From: DATHSN01 sp035464115
GTDB lineage: Bacteria; Actinomycetota; Acidimicrobiia; Acidimicrobiales; SKKL01
DNA length: 6,816 bases
Direction of reading: 5' to 3'
NCBI GenBank assembly: GCA_035464115.1
Contig: DATHSN010000093.1
Span: 1 to 6,816, forward strand
The notes under the pieces were generated by a model, which did no database searches, was not told the DNA's origin, and saw only the letters and a program-made list of their open reading frames with translations. A program made the position numbers and the translations under genes. Shown one piece after another: positions 4,885 through 6,816 of this stretch; the stretch's first letter is position 1, and each line of letters opens with the position of its first letter.

Positions 4885-5925
4885 ATGACGCTGGGATCGC
4901 ACGAGACCCACGCCGAGACGGCGACGGACGGGCTCGGCCCGACGATGCGGGCGGTGGTGCAGGACCGCTACGGACCCGCCGACGTGCTGCGGGTGGCCGA
5001 GGTCGACGTGCCGGCCATCGCCACCGACCAGGTGCTGGTGCGGGTGCACGCCGCCGGCATCGACCGGGGCACGTGGCACCTGATGACCGGCCGGCCGTGG
5101 GTGGCACGGCTCATCGGCGGGATCCGTCGCCCGCGACGGCAGGTGCCGGGCCTCGACCTCGCCGGGGTGGTGGTCCGGGTCGGCGCCGACGTCACCCGGT
5201 TCACCCCCGGCGACGAGGTGTTCGGCACCGGGCTCGGCTCGCTGGCCGAGTGCGCCCCCGCCCCCGCGTCGACCCTGGCACCGGTGCCCGAAGGCTGCGC
5301 GCTGACCGAGGCGGCGGTGCTCGGCGTGTCGGGGCTCACCGCGCTGCAGGCCGTGCACCGCAAGGGCAAGGTGCGGGCGGGACAGCGGGTGCTGGTGATG
5401 GGGGCCTCGGGAGGGGTGGGCAGCTACGCCGTGCAGATGGCCCACGCCGCCGGCGCCATCGTCACCGGCGTGTGCAGCGGGGCGAAGGCCGACGCCGTCC
5501 GGGCGCTCGGCGCCGACCACGTGATCGACCACCAGCGGGACGACCCGACGGCTGGCTCGGACCGGTACGACCTGATCATCGACATCGGCGGCCGGACCCG
5601 GGTGCGTCGCCTGCGGCGGATCCTGGCTCCGGAGGGCACGCTGGTGATCGTGGGGGGCGAGGGGGGCAACCGCATCACCGGCGGGTTCGGACGAGGGATG
5701 CGAGCGGCCGTGCGCTCACGGTTCACCCGCCAGCGGATGGTGATGGTGATCTCCGACGAGAACGCCGAGGATCTCCAGCGCCTGGCCGACATGGTGGCCG
5801 CGGGGACCCTGCGTCCCTGGATCGACCGGACCTACCCGCTCGACGAGGCGCCCGAGGCGTTGCGGCGACTCGAGGCAGGGCTGGTCACCGGCAAGGTCGC
5901 CGTGGAGGTCGCACCCGCCGGGTGA
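4885..5925 (+). CDS. Zinc-free MDR oxidoreductase (NAD(P)H:quinone reductase / alcohol dehydrogenase family)
   Basis: This 346-residue protein belongs to the medium-chain dehydrogenase/reductase superfamily. The N-terminal GroES-like domain (about 21-140) starts with MRAVVQDRYGPADVLRVAEV. It contains VPGLDLAGVVVRVGADVTRF and PGDEVFGTG, in which the GHE zinc motif of classical alcohol dehydrogenases is absent. There is no structural-zinc Cys cluster either; the only cysteines are C123, C138 and C197. The Rossmann domain has VMGASGGVGSYAVQMAHAAGA (about 171-191), then a Ser/Lys-containing loop (CSGAKADAVRALGAD) that may favour NADPH, and ends with LVTGKVAVEV. These features fit quinone-oxidoreductase-like enzymes that reduce quinones or enones in the cytoplasm. 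The substrate is unknown. The first 20 residues are an extension not needed by the fold. It is divergent from a TetR regulator with an operator between them, so repression relieved by a small molecule is likely. Confidence 0.92.
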   Translation: MTLGSHETHAETATDGLGPTMRAVVQDRYGPADVLRVAEVDVPAIATDQVLVRVHAAGIDRGTWHLMTGRPWVARLIGGIRRPRRQVPGLDLAGVVVRVGADVTRFTPGDEVFGTGLGSLAECAPAPASTLAPVPEGCALTEAAVLGVSGLTALQAVHRKGKVRAGQRVLVMGASGGVGSYAVQMAHAAGAIVTGVCSGAKADAVRALGADHVIDHQRDDPTAGSDRYDLIIDIGGRTRVRRLRRILAPEGTLVIVGGEGGNRITGGFGRGMRAAVRSRFTRQRMVMVISDENAEDLQRLADMVAAGTLRPWIDRTYPLDEAPEALRRLEAGLVTGKVAVEVAPAG

Positions 5926-5947
5926 GCTGCCGTTGGGTCTCGTGTCG

Positions 5948-5977
5948 GGGCGCGCCGAAGCGCCCGGCGGGGCCGGG
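5948..5977. terminator. Overlapping hairpins between convergent genes
   Basis: In the 79-bp gap between the reductase and HNH genes, GGGCGC (5948-5953) pairs with GCGCCC (5960-5965) around a 6-nt loop. Overlapping it, CCCGGC (5963-5968) pairs with GCCGGG (5972-5977) around GGG. The two stems share 3 nt and are mutually exclusive when complete. The place between two convergent genes suits bidirectional termination, but no U-tract follows on either strand, and GC-rich sequence favours such stems by chance. Confidence 0.4.
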
Positions 5978-6004
5978 TGGGTCGCACTCGTCGTCAGGGC
6001 GGGA

Positions 6005-6816
6005 TCAGTCTTCGGCGCTCTCGCAGCCGCACCCGTGGTCGTCCCCGTCGTCGTCCCCGTCGTCGCAGCCGTGGTCCACGGCGAGGGCGCTGGGGGCGAG
6101 GTGCATCACGATCTGGTGTCGGATCTCGGGGGTGCGCCGTGGTGGGGTCCATTCGGGTCGGGCCCGGCTGAGGAAGCTGCGGCCGCGGGGGCTGGTGAAG
6201 ATCAGCTCGCCGTCGGCGTCGCCGGTGGCGTTCCAGCCGCCTTTGTGCATGTGACCGTGATCGGTCCAGCACAGCCCGACGAGCGAGTCCGAGTTGGTCT
6301 CCCCGCCTTTGGACCACCAGGTGACGTGGTGGAGCTGGCGGATGGGGCGTTCACAGCCCGGGAACCGACACGTGAGGTCACGGTCGAGGACCCGTTGGGC
6401 CAACCAGGCGGGGGCGTCGCGACCGAGCCGACCGATGCCCACAGCGCGGCCGTCGCCGTCGTGGAGCTGGTAGGTGAGATCGGCGTCGCACAACGCCCGG
6501 TTCACCCCATCGGGGTCCAGCACCGCCAACCCGATCCGACCCGAGCCCTCGTGGTGGTCGACGACGGATGCCTCGGTGTGCACGGTGACCCCCATGCGCA
6601 CCAACCCCGAGGTGGCGTGCTGCGCGGCGACCAGCTCGCACAGCGCGTCGCCGCGGCGGCGGTCGATGGGGGCCCACACCCCGGTGTCGGGATCCGGGCC
6701 ACCCAAACGGGCCAGACGATCGAGCGCGGTGTCGAACGCGGCGGACTCGCCGGTGGGCAAGAAGCAGCTGTAGTGGGTGCCCGCACCCGACGCATGCCGG
6801 CGTCGGCGCACCCACG
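6005..6816 (-). CDS. DUF222/13E12-type HNH endonuclease, C-terminal part (5' end outside window)
   Basis: The frame is open to the right edge and ends at TGA 6005-6007. The visible 270 residues or so are the later part of a protein of the actinobacterial DUF222-plus-HNH family (the 13E12 group). Counting from the GTG codon at 6809-6811, the HNH domain spans about 146-190. It has CRFPGC (C148, C153), QLHHVTWWSKGGET (H161, H162), N173, GLCWTDH (C181, H185) and HMH (H187, H189), a complete zinc-finger-type HNH site, so nuclease function is possible. LIFTSPRG follows, as usual in this group. Upstream, residues 20-140 fit the end of the DUF222 region. The last 23 residues, after VDHG, are a repetitive Asp/Gly/His/Cys tail. 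Members occur in many copies in actinobacterial genomes and their biological role is unsettled. It is convergent with the reductase gene and probably unrelated to it. Confidence 0.88.
   Translation of the reverse strand, partial: WVRRRRHASGAGTHYSCFLPTGESAAFDTALDRLARLGGPDPDTGVWAPIDRRRGDALCELVAAQHATSGLVRMGVTVHTEASVVDHHEGSGRIGLAVLDPDGVNRALCDADLTYQLHDGDGRAVGIGRLGRDAPAWLAQRVLDRDLTCRFPGCERPIRQLHHVTWWSKGGETNSDSLVGLCWTDHGHMHKGGWNATGDADGELIFTSPRGRSFLSRARPEWTPPRRTPEIRHQIVMHLAPSALAVDHGCDDGDDDGDDHGCGCESAED
6035..6076 (-). repeat. Short tandem repeat coding the Asp/Gly/His/Cys tail of the HNH protein
   Basis: The plus strand shows imperfect units of about 12 bp built from GTCGTC and CCCC (GTCGTCCCCGTC pattern), flanked on both sides by CCGTGGTC. 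On the minus strand they code for Asp-Gly-Asp-Asp runs bracketed by two Asp-His-Gly-Cys motifs. Strand slippage could change the unit number in frame. Confidence 0.65.

Noticed and set aside
4059..6254. A 731-residue open frame on the plus strand spanning the TetR gene, the operator, the reductase and part of the HNH gene
   Set aside because: It is antisense or out of frame to three genes with clear family motifs, has low-complexity Arg/Gly/Pro composition, and arises because stop codons are rare in GC-rich DNA.

Overview
The window is uniformly GC-rich, with strong G/C bias at third codon positions. It uses ATG/GTG starts with GGAGG-type ribosome binding sites and carries a DUF222/13E12-type HNH endonuclease. 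This points to a high-GC actinobacterium. An acidimicrobial lineage (Iamia/Ilumatobacter-like) would fit, but that is only an inference. No RNA gene, CRISPR array, insertion sequence or phage gene is visible.

Layout. Left edge: the last 51 codons of a plus-strand gene whose C-terminus resembles a GT4-type glycosyltransferase. Its end overlaps by 19 bp the end of a minus-strand gene for a secreted right-handed beta-helix protein (signal peptide, Ala-rich segment, Pro-Ala linker, beta-helix). Next, a run of four minus-strand genes is transcribed in the order TetR-family regulator (4796 to 4116), pirin (4053 to 3091), LigB/YgiD-type extradiol dioxygenase (3094 to 2312) and DUF4112 membrane protein (2262 to 1768). 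Pirin and the dioxygenase overlap by 4 bp (GTGA) and are probably translationally coupled. The other gaps in the run are 62 and 49 bp. Divergent from the regulator, on the plus strand, is a zinc-free MDR quinone reductase/alcohol dehydrogenase (4885-5925). Right edge: the C-terminal part of an HNH endonuclease on the minus strand, convergent with the reductase, with an Asp/Gly/His/Cys-rich repetitive tail.

How the genes may work together. The 88-bp gap between the regulator and the reductase holds a 31-bp near-perfect palindrome (4838-4868) made of two CGTAC-N3-GTACG units. It overlaps the best candidate promoter elements in both directions, so it is very likely the TetR operator. If transcription of the regulator reads on into pirin, the dioxygenase and the DUF4112 gene, one repressor would control a small redox/aromatic module: two metal-dependent putative oxygenases on one side and a quinone/enone reductase on the other. 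A quinone, catechol or flavonoid-like inducer is the simplest guess but is not shown by the sequence.

No clearly unprecedented system is visible. The most noteworthy items are the compound operator, the coupled pirin-dioxygenase pair, the metal-ligand-like repeat tail on the HNH protein and the structured leader of the beta-helix gene.
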